Shown: positions 18,114 through 26,758 of the stretch, piece by piece
Numbering within the stretch: the first letter of the stretch is position 1
Layout of the letters: each line of letters starts with the position of its first letter
Assembly: GCF_947493595.1 (NCBI RefSeq)
Contig: NZ_CANLRL010000004.1
Location: 241,361 to 305,360 of the forward strand
DNA length: 64,000 nt
From: an uncultured Shimia sp.
GTDB taxonomy: Bacteria > Pseudomonadota > Alphaproteobacteria > Rhodobacterales > Rhodobacteraceae
Reading direction: 5' to 3'
Made by a program: the position numbers and the translations under genes
The notes under the pieces: generated by a model
The model's input: only the letters and a program-made list of their open reading frames with translations
What the model was told of the DNA's origin: nothing
The model's database searches: none

Positions 18114-19460
18114 TTGGATATTTCATCGCTGATTTCCGGTATTGGTGGCGGCGGGCTGACCGTGTTGTGGTTTGTGTTGGCCCTGTCGATCATCGTCGCG
18201 ATCCATGAGTATGGCCACTACATTGTGGGACGCTGGAGCGGCATTGGGGCGGATGTGTTTAGCCTGGGCTTTGGTCCGGTGATCTATTCGCGCTATGACA
18301 AGCGGGGCACCAAGTGGCAGATCGCGGCGATTCCGCTGGGTGGTTATGTGAAGTTCAAAGGCGATGCCAATGCTGCCAGCGGCAAAGACGGCGAAGCCAT
18401 GGAAGAGATGTCCGAGGAAGAGCGCCGACACACCATGCATGGTGCACCACTCTGGGCGCGGGCTGCCACCGTTCTGGCCGGACCGGTGTTTAACTTCATT
18501 TTATCGATCATCATTTTCACCGGTGTGATGATGTTCAACGGCCAGATTGGCAGTAAGCTGATCGTGGGCGAGATTTGGGACCAGCCGGAGGCGCCGTATG
18601 AGTTGCAGCAGGGCGATGTTGTGACCGCGATTGCTGGGGCGGAGATTCCGTCCTTTGATGACCCGGAAGCTTTCGATGCTTTCGCCAAAGCGATGCCAAA
18701 GGAAGCTGTGCTGACCTATACCGTAGAGCGCGGTGGGGAGACATTGGAGGTGTCCGGGCCGTTTTTGTATCCGCCAATGGTGCAGTCTTTGGCGCCACGT
18801 TCCGCCGCCTATAATGCCGGCCTGGAAGTTGGCGACGTGTTCACCGCGATTGATGGGAAGCCGATTGTGGCCTTCTCCCAGCTCAAGGAAGCTGTTGAAG
18901 GTGGGGAAGGGGCTACAATGGCTCTGACAGTGGATCGGGCAGGTGTTGTGGATCAGTTTGATCTCACGCCGCGCCGCGTGGATGAACCTCAGGCGAACGG
19001 TGGGTTTGTCACGCATTGGCGGATCGGCATTGGTGGCGGTCTGGCATTTGATCCCGCGACTGAGACTTTGCCAGCTGGTGAAGCATTTATGGCTGGTGTG
19101 CGTCAGACCGGGCGGATCATGGAAGGATCCGTGAGCGGCCTGTATCACATGATCACCGGTGCGATCAGCAGCTGCAATCTGTCAGGGCCCGTTGGGATCG
19201 CGCAGACTTCCAGTGCGATGGCCAGCCAAGGGGCGCAAAGCTTCATTTGGTTTATTGCTGTGCTGTCCACCGCAATTGGCCTGCTCAACTTGTTCCCAAT
19301 CCCAATGTTGGATGGCGGACATTTGGTGTTCTACGCCTATGAGGCCGTGACCGGAAAACCACCCGCCGATGGTGTGCTGCGCATTCTTATGACGGCGGGT
19401 TTGGTTTTGGTTTTGAGCATGATGGTGTTTGGTCTGACCAACGATTTGTTCTGCCCCTAA
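18114..19460 (+). CDS. rseP: Site-2 intramembrane protease RseP
   Basis: 448 aa with a probable TTG start at 18114 after a GAGGA ribosome site. Zinc ligands are in the first membrane helix (H31-E-Y-G-H35) and in the C-terminal NLFPIPMLDGGHL, whose Asp completes the site. Two PDZ-like regions lie between (around PRSAAYNAGLEVGDVFTAIDG for the clearer one). The enzyme cleaves anti-sigma factors and remnant signal peptides within the inner membrane. No rseA or rpoE is in this window. Position before bamA is conserved across proteobacteria. Confidence 0.94.
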   Translation: MDISSLISGIGGGGLTVLWFVLALSIIVAIHEYGHYIVGRWSGIGADVFSLGFGPVIYSRYDKRGTKWQIAAIPLGGYVKFKGDANAASGKDGEAMEEMSEEERRHTMHGAPLWARAATVLAGPVFNFILSIIIFTGVMMFNGQIGSKLIVGEIWDQPEAPYELQQGDVVTAIAGAEIPSFDDPEAFDAFAKAMPKEAVLTYTVERGGETLEVSGPFLYPPMVQSLAPRSAAYNAGLEVGDVFTAIDGKPIVAFSQLKEAVEGGEGATMALTVDRAGVVDQFDLTPRRVDEPQANGGFVTHWRIGIGGGLAFDPATETLPAGEAFMAGVRQTGRIMEGSVSGLYHMITGAISSCNLSGPVGIAQTSSAMASQGAQSFIWFIAVLSTAIGLLNLFPIPMLDGGHLVFYAYEAVTGKPPADGVLRILMTAGLVLVLSMMVFGLTNDLFCP

Positions 19461-19467
19461 CGTGATT

Positions 19468-19500
19468 TTGGGCACGACTCTAACGGTTGTGCCCAATTTT
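19468..19500 (+). terminator. Terminator after rseP
   Basis: An 8 bp stem (TTGGGCAC / GTGCCCAA) with a 13 base loop is followed by TTTT. It suggests that the bamA part of the block is at least partly transcribed from its own promoter. Confidence 0.7.
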
Positions 19501-19502
19501 CG

Positions 19503-19544
19503 CCCAATTCCTCCGGTAGAGTTAGGCTGTAGGTAAGAATTGGG
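19503..19544. repeat. Inverted repeat before the 48 aa membrane protein gene
   Basis: CCCAATTC (19503-19510) and GAATTGGG (19537-19544) are perfect complements separated by 26 bases. The second arm ends eight bases before the start codon of the small gene, so the pair could shape the 5' untranslated RNA. It may also be chance. Confidence 0.4.
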
Positions 19545-19552
19545 TTTGGACT

Positions 19553-19699
19553 ATGCACACCATTGAAAACGGATACCGCGCAGTTGGGCTGTTGATTGAC
19601 ATCAACTGGGAGCGCATGCTGTTTCCAACAGCAATCCTCGCTGGATTGTCGCTTGGCGCCTTTGTCGGCACGATGATGATGAACGGCGGCCTTCAGTAA
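19553..19699 (+). CDS. Small membrane protein between rseP and bamA
   Basis: 48 aa, with a charged N-terminal half (GYRAVGLLIDINWERM) and one membrane helix (LFPTAILAGLSLGAFVGTMMM). I recall similar short proteins with a (L/I)D(I/L)NW-(D/E)R motif in other Rhodobacterales, but cannot verify that here. The ribosome site is weak. The gene is isolated by the rseP terminator upstream and about 180 bases of non-coding DNA before bamA. No function is known. Confidence 0.55.
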   Translation: MHTIENGYRAVGLLIDINWERMLFPTAILAGLSLGAFVGTMMMNGGLQ

Positions 19700-19814
19700 G
19701 GCATGGGATTGAGCGGAGGCCTGCGCACAACATTGTGTGGTGTTGACAGGCCGACCCGCTAGGGATGCCAGTGCAATGGCGGCCGATTCTCTTTGATCCA
19801 AGGCCAATGCTGTT

Positions 19815-19843
19815 TTGACATCAGCCCCCAGACCCGATAGTCA
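19815..19843 (+). promoter_or_regulatory. Possible sigma-70-type promoter for bamA
   Basis: TTGACA (19815-19820), a 17 base spacer, then TAGTCA. The -35 box is perfect and the -10 box is poor. It sits 34 bases before the bamA start, after the rseP terminator. Confidence 0.3.
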
Positions 19844-19876
19844 CAACCCAACTGGGATGTACTGCGGAGTTTGGGA

Positions 19877-22237
19877 ATGACCAAACAATCGAGGGCTTTG
19901 GCGATTGCCAAAGACGGGGGAGAGGTGCAGAAACGGCGCCTCATTACGGCGTTTTTCTTTGCGATTTTTGCGATCATGGTGGCGTTGCCAACAGTTGGTC
20001 TGACGCAAACATATAATTTCAGCTCGGTCCGAGTTGAGGGCAATCAGCGGATCGATTCTACTGCGGTGGCAAATTACGCAGCTATTCCGCGTGGCACAGC
20101 TGTCTCTGCCGGACAGGTGAATGCCGCATATCAGCGTGTTCTGGCGAGTGGCCTTTTTGAAACCGTCGAACTTGTGCCAAGTGGCAGTACGCTTGTGATC
20201 AAGGTAACAGAGTTCCCAACCATCAACCGGATCAGCTTTGAAGGTAATAAGCGCCTGAAAGACGAGGCGCTGGAACAACTGATTGAATCGCAATCCCGTC
20301 GGGTGTTGAATCCGACCACGGCTGAGCGCGACGCAGCGCGGATCACCCAAGCCTATTCCGAGCAAGGCCGTTTGGCGGCGCGCGTGAACACCCGGCTTAT
20401 TCGGCGTAGCGACAACCGCGCTGACCTGATTTTCGAAGTGTTTGAAGGCGGTGTGGTCGAGATCGAACGCATTGGTTTTGTGGGCAACCGCAATTACAGC
20501 GACAACCGGCTGCGTCGCGTTTTGGCGACGAAGCAGGCTGGCCTCTTGCGGGCGTTCTTTAAGCAAGACACCTTCGTGAATGACCGGATCGAGTTTGACA
20601 AACAGGTGCTGCGGGATTTCTACCTGTCGCGGGGCTATGTTGACTTCCGAACTCTGGCTGTGAACGCTGAGCTTTCGCGCGAGCGCGACGGTTATTTCCT
20701 GACGTTTAACGTGGAAGAAGGCCAGCAATTCAAATTTGGCAACATAACTGCGACCAGCGAAATTAACGGCGTAAATGCGCAAGAGTATCTGGACACACTT
20801 CGCCTAAAGCCCGGCGTGACGTATTCTCCGATCCTGATTGAAAACTCGATTACCAGGATGGAGCGGTTTGGTCTGAAACAAGGGCAGGATTTTCTGCGTG
20901 TAGATCCACGTATTTCGCGTAATGACCGCGACCTGACACTGGATGTGGAATTTGTCATTTCCAAAGGTCCGAAAATCTTCGTCGAACGCATCGACATTGA
21001 AGGCAATACAACAACTTTGGACAAGGTTATTCGTAACCAGTTCCGGATTGCCGAAGGAGATCCCTTCAATCCGCGCGAAATCCGTGAAAGTGCAGAACGT
21101 ATCCGCGCGCTTGGGTACTTTACGGTTGCAGATGTAAACGCCCGCGAAGGCAGCACGCCTAGCCAGGTTATTGTGGATGTTGACGTCGAAGAGCAGCCCA
21201 CGGGGTCTTTGGCATTGGGCGGCACGTACTCGACAAATGATGGTATCGGGCTGGTCGTTCGCTTTAGCGAGTCCAACTTCCTTGGCCGAGGGCAGAGCTT
21301 TGGGCTGTCGTTCTCGACGTCGTCTGACATCAAGGACTATAGCTTGTCCTTTGCTGAGCCAGCGTTTTTGGGTCGCAACCTAACCGCCGGATTTGGGTTC
21401 TTCTATAAGGAATTTGAACCCAGTGAAGCGCGTTTCACCAACACTGTTGGTGAGTTCTCACCTTACCTTGGATTTGAGTTGGGCGAGTTCTCCGATATGC
21501 AACTGCGCTACAAATTGGAGCGGTCCGGTCTGGATGTCTCTGCGGACAATTCGATCGACCCCAATACGATTGTCGAACAAGAAGCGGCACGTGGTGAAAT
21601 TTGGAAAAGCTCGATTGGCTACACCTATCGCTATGACACACGCAAACGCGGTTTGGACCCAACTCGTGGTTACATGTTCGAGTTTGGGCAAGACTTTGGT
21701 GGCCTCGGTGGCGACTATAAGTTTGTGTCGACCACCGCACGGGCGGTCGCAGAATCCAAAGTATGGCAAGAGGAAGTGACCTTGCGCGCGACGCTGCAAG
21801 GTGGTGCGCTCTACTCTCCAAACGGCGATAGCCGCATTGACGACCGCTATATTGTGTCTAACCGCCACATTCGAGGGTTTAAGCCTTATGGTGTTGGCCC
21901 AAGAGAGCGGTCTGCGGATGGGTCATTGGATGACGCATTGGGCGGAAAATATTATGCGTCGGCACGGTTTGAGGCAGAGTTCCCATTGGGGCTGCCTGAA
22001 GAACTTGGGATTACTGGCGGTCTGTTTTACGATGTTGGCTCACTCTGGGGGCTGGATAACACCAATGGTGTCGGGACAATCTACTACGAAGATTTTTCGC
22101 TGCGTCATGTCATTGGTGCTTCGATTTTCTGGACCACGCCAATTGGCCCGCTTCGGTTTAACTTTACCAAGGCACTTCAGAAAGAAGAGTTCGACCGGGA
22201 TCAATCCTTTGACTTTACCATCAGTGCGCAATTCTGA
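19877..22237 (+). CDS. bamA: Outer-membrane protein assembly factor BamA
   Basis: 786 aa. The start ATG at 19877 has GGAG seven bases upstream. A long basic N-region precedes the hydrophobic signal core (LITAFFFAIFAIMVALPTVGL). Five POTRA repeats follow (FSSVRVEGNQRI, RISFEGNKRL, IERIGFVGNRNY, and two more ending with VERIDIEGNTTT). The C-terminal Omp85 barrel starts near LALGGTYSTNDG and includes the conserved RGF motif in HIRGFKPYG. The last residue is Phe, as expected for an outer-membrane barrel. It inserts beta-barrel proteins into the outer membrane. ompH follows after six bases. Confidence 0.96.
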   Translation: MTKQSRALAIAKDGGEVQKRRLITAFFFAIFAIMVALPTVGLTQTYNFSSVRVEGNQRIDSTAVANYAAIPRGTAVSAGQVNAAYQRVLASGLFETVELVPSGSTLVIKVTEFPTINRISFEGNKRLKDEALEQLIESQSRRVLNPTTAERDAARITQAYSEQGRLAARVNTRLIRRSDNRADLIFEVFEGGVVEIERIGFVGNRNYSDNRLRRVLATKQAGLLRAFFKQDTFVNDRIEFDKQVLRDFYLSRGYVDFRTLAVNAELSRERDGYFLTFNVEEGQQFKFGNITATSEINGVNAQEYLDTLRLKPGVTYSPILIENSITRMERFGLKQGQDFLRVDPRISRNDRDLTLDVEFVISKGPKIFVERIDIEGNTTTLDKVIRNQFRIAEGDPFNPREIRESAERIRALGYFTVADVNAREGSTPSQVIVDVDVEEQPTGSLALGGTYSTNDGIGLVVRFSESNFLGRGQSFGLSFSTSSDIKDYSLSFAEPAFLGRNLTAGFGFFYKEFEPSEARFTNTVGEFSPYLGFELGEFSDMQLRYKLERSGLDVSADNSIDPNTIVEQEAARGEIWKSSIGYTYRYDTRKRGLDPTRGYMFEFGQDFGGLGGDYKFVSTTARAVAESKVWQEEVTLRATLQGGALYSPNGDSRIDDRYIVSNRHIRGFKPYGVGPRERSADGSLDDALGGKYYASARFEAEFPLGLPEELGITGGLFYDVGSLWGLDNTNGVGTIYYEDFSLRHVIGASIFWTTPIGPLRFNFTKALQKEEFDRDQSFDFTISAQF

Positions 22238-22243
22238 TCCGGT

Positions 22244-22810
22244 ATGGGACGGGGCGCATTTCGCATAAGTTTCCTGATTGGGGCGCTGTTGAGCGCCCCG
22301 ATTGCCTTTGCGCAGCAGCAGGTTTTGCCACAGTCACAAGTGTTGACCGTCGATAGTGACGTGATGTTCAGCCAATCCCAGTTTGGGATCCGCGTGGCCC
22401 AAGAGTTGGCTGCGGACGAGTCAATTTTGTTGGCAGAAAATCGCCGTATTCAAGCTGAGCTGACAACGGAAGAGAAAGCCCTCACCGCGAAACGTAGCCA
22501 GATGGAAGCTGATGCGTTTCGGGCAGTGGCTGAGGCGTTTGATGCTCGGGTGGTGCAAATCCGCAAAGAACAAGACGAAAAGGCTGCCAATCTGGAGCGT
22601 CGGCGTCAACGAGAACAGGACGCGTTTATTCGCGTTGCCAGTCCCATTTTGACAACCCTGATGCGGGACGCCGGTGCCAAAGTCATTCTGGAGCGACGCG
22701 ATGTGTTGCTGGGTGATCCCGCTGTTGATGTGACGTCCTTTGCAATCATGCGGCTGAACCAGGTACTGGGTGACGGCGCGGGACAGGATGATGTTCCGCC
22801 TGACGAATAA
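22244..22810 (+). CDS. OmpH/Skp family periplasmic chaperone
   Basis: 188 aa with a signal peptide ending around AFAQQ. The pattern fits OmpH/Skp: VLTVDSDVMFSQSQFG near the mature start, then a long charged helical region (RRIQAELTTEEKALTAKRSQ onward) that would form the coiled-coil tentacles, and a C-terminal VILERRDVLL block. Skp holds unfolded outer-membrane proteins in the periplasm for delivery to BamA, its upstream neighbour. The acidic tail DDVPPDE is not part of the standard fold. Confidence 0.85.
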   Translation: MGRGAFRISFLIGALLSAPIAFAQQQVLPQSQVLTVDSDVMFSQSQFGIRVAQELAADESILLAENRRIQAELTTEEKALTAKRSQMEADAFRAVAEAFDARVVQIRKEQDEKAANLERRRQREQDAFIRVASPILTTLMRDAGAKVILERRDVLLGDPAVDVTSFAIMRLNQVLGDGAGQDDVPPDE

Positions 22811-22941
22811 CAGAGTCTGATTACAGGTCTCCTTTTGGGCAGCATCCTTGGAAACGGATTGAATCTTGCCTGGTGCTTGCCCCTCGCGTCGTGGATTGTT
22901 AGGGCTAAGATCAAAGTCTTAGGCCGCATGAGGAGCAACAA

Positions 22942-23406
22942 ATGTCCGAAGATCTCAAGAGCGCCGATATCGAACTGATCCAACGGCTCATTCCGCATCG
23001 CTATCCTTTCCTGCTGGTCGACAAAGTGGTTGATATCGATGGGTATCAATCGGCTACCGGCATCAAGATGGTCACCATGAACGAGCCGCATTTTCAGGGG
23101 CACTTCCCGAAGAAACCGATCATGCCGGGCGTGACTATTGTTGAAGCCATGGCGCAGACGTCTGCCATTATGGTGGGCGTGGCGTTGGATTTGGCGGACA
23201 AAGATCTGTTGGTCTACTTCATGGGCATCGACAAATGTAAGTTCCGCCGCATGGTGGTTCCGGGTGACAAGCTGGAAATGAAAGTGGAAACCACACGTGG
23301 CAAGCCGGGCGGCAAGGTCTGGAAATTCGCCGGGACGGCCACGGTTGACGGCGACGTCGCTTGTGAAGTTGAGTTCACCGCAATGATGGACCTGCCTAAG
23401 GAGTAA
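22942..23406 (+). CDS. fabZ: 3-hydroxyacyl-ACP dehydratase FabZ
   Basis: 154 aa hot-dog-fold enzyme. It dehydrates 3-hydroxyacyl-ACP in fatty acid elongation and competes with LpxA for 3-hydroxyacyl-[17 protein letters not shown] comes first, then the active-site block [14 protein letters not shown] with catalytic H54, and E68 on the following helix (TIVEAMAQ). AGGAG precedes the ATG. It is followed after five bases by lpxA. Confidence 0.96.
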   Translation: MSEDLKSADIELIQRLIPHRYPFLLVDKVVDIDGYQSATGIKMVTMNEPHFQGHFPKKPIMPGVTIVEAMAQTSAIMVGVALDLADKDLLVYFMGIDKCKFRRMVVPGDKLEMKVETTRGKPGGKVWKFAGTATVDGDVACEVEFTAMMDLPKE

Positions 23407-23411
23407 GGCTG

Positions 23412-24209
23412 ATGGCTATTTCTGCTCATGCAGAGGTGCATGCCTCAGCGGTGATTGAAGACGGTGCGGTGGTTTCGGACGGCTGTGTCGTCGGGCCATT
23501 TTGCGTCGTGGGTGCAAAGGTTGTTTTGCATGCCGGTGTTGAACTGAAGTCTCATGTGGTGGTGACCGGCGATACCGAGATCGGTGCGGACACGGTGGTG
23601 TTCAGCTTCTCGGTGATTGGCGAGGTGCCGCAGGATCTCAAGTTTGGTGGGGAAGATACCAAGCTGGTGATTGGCGAACGCAATCGCATCCGCGAACATG
23701 TCACAATGAACAGCGGCACAGACGGTGGCGGCGGCGTGACGCGCGTGGGTGACGATGGCTTGTTCATGGCGGGCTGTCACATCGCGCATGATGCGCAGAT
23801 CGGAAACAATGTGATTGTGGTGAACTCTGCTGCTGTGGCAGGGCACTGCATCATTGAGGACGACGTCATAATTGGCGGGCTGTGTGGCATTCATCAATGG
23901 GTGCGCATTGGTCGCGGTGCCATCATTGGTGCGGTCAGCATGGTGACCAATGATGTGATCCCTTATGGTTTGGTGCAAGGGCCGCGAGGCGAGCTCGACG
24001 GGCTAAACCTTGTCGGCTTGAAGCGTCGTGGCGTGGCGCGCTCTGACATCACCGCTTTGCGGGCCGCGTTTCAGATGCTGGCGCAAGGCGAAGGCGCGTT
24101 TCAGGCGCGGGCCAAACGCTTGGGCGAGGAAACCGACAGTGACTATGTGCAAGAGATTGTGGCCTTTATCATGGGCGACACTGACCGTTCCTTCCTGACA
24201 CCGAGGTAA
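23412..24209 (+). CDS. lpxA: UDP-N-acetylglucosamine O-acyltransferase
   Basis: 265 aa left-handed beta-helix acyltransferase, the first step of lipid A synthesis. Hexapeptide repeats run from about residue 5 to 190 (for example ASAVIEDGAVVSDGCVVGPF). The catalytic histidine lies in the MAGCHIAHDAQIGNNV block. The C-terminal helical domain starts near GLNLVGLKRRGVAR. The product feeds LpxC and LpxD, neither of which is encoded in this window. Confidence 0.96.
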   Translation: MAISAHAEVHASAVIEDGAVVSDGCVVGPFCVVGAKVVLHAGVELKSHVVVTGDTEIGADTVVFSFSVIGEVPQDLKFGGEDTKLVIGERNRIREHVTMNSGTDGGGGVTRVGDDGLFMAGCHIAHDAQIGNNVIVVNSAAVAGHCIIEDDVIIGGLCGIHQWVRIGRGAIIGAVSMVTNDVIPYGLVQGPRGELDGLNLVGLKRRGVARSDITALRAAFQMLAQGEGAFQARAKRLGEETDSDYVQEIVAFIMGDTDRSFLTPR

Positions 24210-24213
24210 TGTG

Positions 24214-25014
24214 ATGAGCCGACTGGCGATTTTGTGTGGTGGCGGCAGCTTGCCGGTGGCACTGGCTGCGGCCCATCCGGACGCGATGTGCGTGGTGTTT
24301 GAAGGCGTGGCACATGATGTGCCCGGCGATGTTCACTCTCATCGGTTTGAGAAAATGGGCGGATTGTTTGACGCCTTGAAGGCCGGAGGTTTGACCCGTC
24401 TGGTGATGGCCGGAGGTCTTGGTCGTCCGCCGCTGAATCCTGCGGAATTTGATGCCGGGATGATGGCAATTGCGCCGCGATTGCTGCCTGCGTTACAGGG
24501 CGGGGATGATGCCATCCTGCGCTTGATCATTGCTGTGTTTGAAGAGCAAGGATTCGAGGTTGTTGGCGCACATGAGCTGCTTGAGGGTCTGACAGCGGAG
24601 GAAGGGTTGCTGGCAGGACCAGAGCCATCTGAGCAAGCGCTTCAAGATGCCAGTCGCGCAGCGGACATTTTGTTGGCCCTATCCCCGCTGGATGTCGGGC
24701 AGGGAGCTGTTGTTGCAGCGGGACTCACGCTTGGCATTGAAACGCTCCAGGGCACGGATGCGATGTTGCGCTTTGTCGCTGAGACGCCGGAGCATTTGCG
24801 GCGTGGCAAGGGCGTGTTTTTGAAGGCGCCAAAGCGCGGGCAAGACCTACGGGTCGATATGCCTGCGATTGGGCCAGATACGGTGCGGGCCGCTGCAAAG
24901 GCCGGTGTGGAGGGCATTGTGGTGTCGGCTGGTCGTGTGGTTGTGCTGGATCGGCCAAAGACATTGGCCGCTCTGGAAGAGAGCGGATTGTTCTTGTTGT
25001 CGCGGGTGATCTGA
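24214..25014 (+). CDS. lpxI: UDP-2,3-diacylglucosamine pyrophosphatase LpxI
   Basis: 266 aa. LpxI replaces LpxH in many alphaproteobacteria, hydrolysing UDP-2,3-diacylglucosamine to lipid X. Family features are the start RLAILCGGGSLPVALA, the central MAGGLGRPPLNP and the C-terminal PAIGPDTVRAAAKAGVEGIVVSAG. A GTG directly precedes the chosen ATG. It lies between lpxA and lpxB, the usual LpxI context. Confidence 0.93.
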   Translation: MSRLAILCGGGSLPVALAAAHPDAMCVVFEGVAHDVPGDVHSHRFEKMGGLFDALKAGGLTRLVMAGGLGRPPLNPAEFDAGMMAIAPRLLPALQGGDDAILRLIIAVFEEQGFEVVGAHELLEGLTAEEGLLAGPEPSEQALQDASRAADILLALSPLDVGQGAVVAAGLTLGIETLQGTDAMLRFVAETPEHLRRGKGVFLKAPKRGQDLRVDMPAIGPDTVRAAAKAGVEGIVVSAGRVVVLDRPKTLAALEESGLFLLSRVI

Positions 25015-26171
25015 TGAAGGTGTTTTTGGTCGCTGGCGAGTTGTCGGGCGACCGACTTGGCGGGGCGCTCATGGAGGGGCTGCGCCAATTGGTGCCAGAC
25101 GTGGAGTTCGCCGGGGTAGGTGGGCCGCTGATGGCCGCGCAGGGGCTTGAGAGCCTGTTTCCGATGGATGAGCTGAGCGTAATGGGCATTGCCGAGGTGC
25201 TGCCCAAGTACCGCCATCTGGTGAAGCGTATGCACCAAACCGCGGATGCGGCGCTGGATTGGCAGCCGGATGTGATCGTCACAATCGACAGCCCGGATTT
25301 CTGCCTGCGCGTGGCGCGGGAGGTCAAGGCCAAGAGTGATCTGCGCTGTGTGCATTATGTGGCGCCGTCAGTTTGGGCTTGGCGTCCAAAGCGGGCGGAA
25401 AGGATGGCCAGACATGTGGATCAGGTTCTGGCGCTATTGCCGTTTGAGCCGCCTTATATGGAAGCGGTTGGCCTGCGCTGTGACTTTGTCGGGCATCCGG
25501 TGGTAACCGAACCGGTGGCGACGGATGCAGAGGTTGCGGCGTTTCGTGAAAAACATGGGATTGGCGATGCGCCGTTGCTTCTTGCTTTGCCGGGGTCGCG
25601 GCGCGGCGAGGTTGGTCGGCTGACCCCGACATTTGGTGAGGTTGTGGCGAGGCTTGTTCATCAGAAGCCAGACCTTAAGGTTGTTGTGCCTGCAGCTGCT
25701 CCGGTGGCTGGTCTGGTAAAAGAGTTGGTGGCGGGCTGGAAAGTTGCCCCAATAGTGCTGGATCCCAATGAGATGGACCCTGAAACGGCACAGACGGAGA
25801 AACTTGCGGCGTTTAAAGCGGCGGATGTGGCACTGGCGGCGTCGGGGACTGTGTCGTTGGAGTTGGCTGCCAGTGATACGCCGATGGTGATTGGCTATGA
25901 CATGAACTGGATCAGTTGGAAGATCATGAGCCGGATGGCGTTGATTGATACTGTGACACTGGCAAATTTGGTCGCGGAAACCAGGGCGGTGCCCGAATTT
26001 TTGGGACCTGCCTTTCAGGCTGAAGAGATTGCGCCGGCCATTATGCAAGTGCTGGAAGATGCCTCAGAGCAACGTGCCGCAATGGCGCTGACTATGGAGC
26101 GCTTGGGACGTGGGCAGGAGTTCCCCGGTTTGCGCGCGGCGCGGGCTGTGTTGGATGGACTTCAAAAATGA
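25014..26171 (+). CDS. lpxB: Lipid A disaccharide synthase
   Basis: 385 aa GT19 glycosyltransferase that joins lipid X and UDP-2,3-diacylglucosamine. LVAGELSGDRLGGALMEGL at the N-terminus is the signature, and YVAPSVWAWRPKRAERM and LLALPGSRRGEVGRL are further family blocks. It overlaps the lpxI stop by one base (TGATG). The start of the next gene overlaps its own end. Confidence 0.96.
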   Translation: MKVFLVAGELSGDRLGGALMEGLRQLVPDVEFAGVGGPLMAAQGLESLFPMDELSVMGIAEVLPKYRHLVKRMHQTADAALDWQPDVIVTIDSPDFCLRVAREVKAKSDLRCVHYVAPSVWAWRPKRAERMARHVDQVLALLPFEPPYMEAVGLRCDFVGHPVVTEPVATDAEVAAFREKHGIGDAPLLLALPGSRRGEVGRLTPTFGEVVARLVHQKPDLKVVVPAAAPVAGLVKELVAGWKVAPIVLDPNEMDPETAQTEKLAAFKAADVALAASGTVSLELAASDTPMVIGYDMNWISWKIMSRMALIDTVTLANLVAETRAVPEFLGPAFQAEEIAPAIMQVLEDASEQRAAMALTMERLGRGQEFPGLRAARAVLDGLQK

Positions 26172-26746
26172 TTGATAAGTTTGGCATTGCGCTGTCGGCG
26201 GCAGCGGCGCATGTGGCCACCAACCTGGACAATCTTGCCATCATGGTTGGGTTAATCCTGACGGTCGGACAGCTACGTACTTTGAGCGGCTATCTGATTG
26301 CGCAGGGCATCATGCTTGCGGCGGCGGTGTTTGTGTCTGCTGGGCTGGAAACCGGTTTGCCGCATCAGGTGGGCTATCTCGGGTTTATCCCCATGGGGTT
26401 GGGGGCTTATGCCTTGGTTGCGCGGTTTTTGGGGAAAGAGAGTTCGGCCGCAGAGCAAGTGTCCAAGTCGCATGTGTTGGCCATTATTGCGCTGTTTTTG
26501 AGCGTGTCGTTTGACAGTTTTGCTGTATTCACGCCGTTGCTGGCGGATTCCGGGCCAAGCTACACGCTGCCAATCCTAATTGGTGCAACGGCATCAGCTT
26601 TGGCCTTGGCCTTCGGCGGTGCCGCTTTAGCGGCGATGGCGCCAGCGAAGGTTTCGCGGATTGAGCGGCTGGAGTGGTTGGCGCCCTATGTGATGATTGC
26701 GATCGGGCTCTATGTTGTGATCAACACCGGCACCGACATAACGTGA
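26168..26746 (+). CDS. CadD-like membrane transporter (probable cation efflux)
   Basis: 192 aa with about five to six membrane helices and an internal repeat: ATNLDNLAIMVGLIL near the N-terminus and SVSFDSFAVFTPLLADSG in the second half. Paired Asp-containing motifs of this kind are seen in the CadD family of the LysE superfamily, which exports cadmium or other cations. The ATG overlaps the lpxB stop by four bases, so it belongs to the lipid A operon transcriptionally. Family assignment rests on motif resemblance only, and the substrate is unknown. Confidence 0.6.
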   Translation: MIDKFGIALSAAAAHVATNLDNLAIMVGLILTVGQLRTLSGYLIAQGIMLAAAVFVSAGLETGLPHQVGYLGFIPMGLGAYALVARFLGKESSAAEQVSKSHVLAIIALFLSVSFDSFAVFTPLLADSGPSYTLPILIGATASALALAFGGAALAAMAPAKVSRIERLEWLAPYVMIAIGLYVVINTGTDIT

Positions 26747-26758
26747 TGGTGGCGCGGT

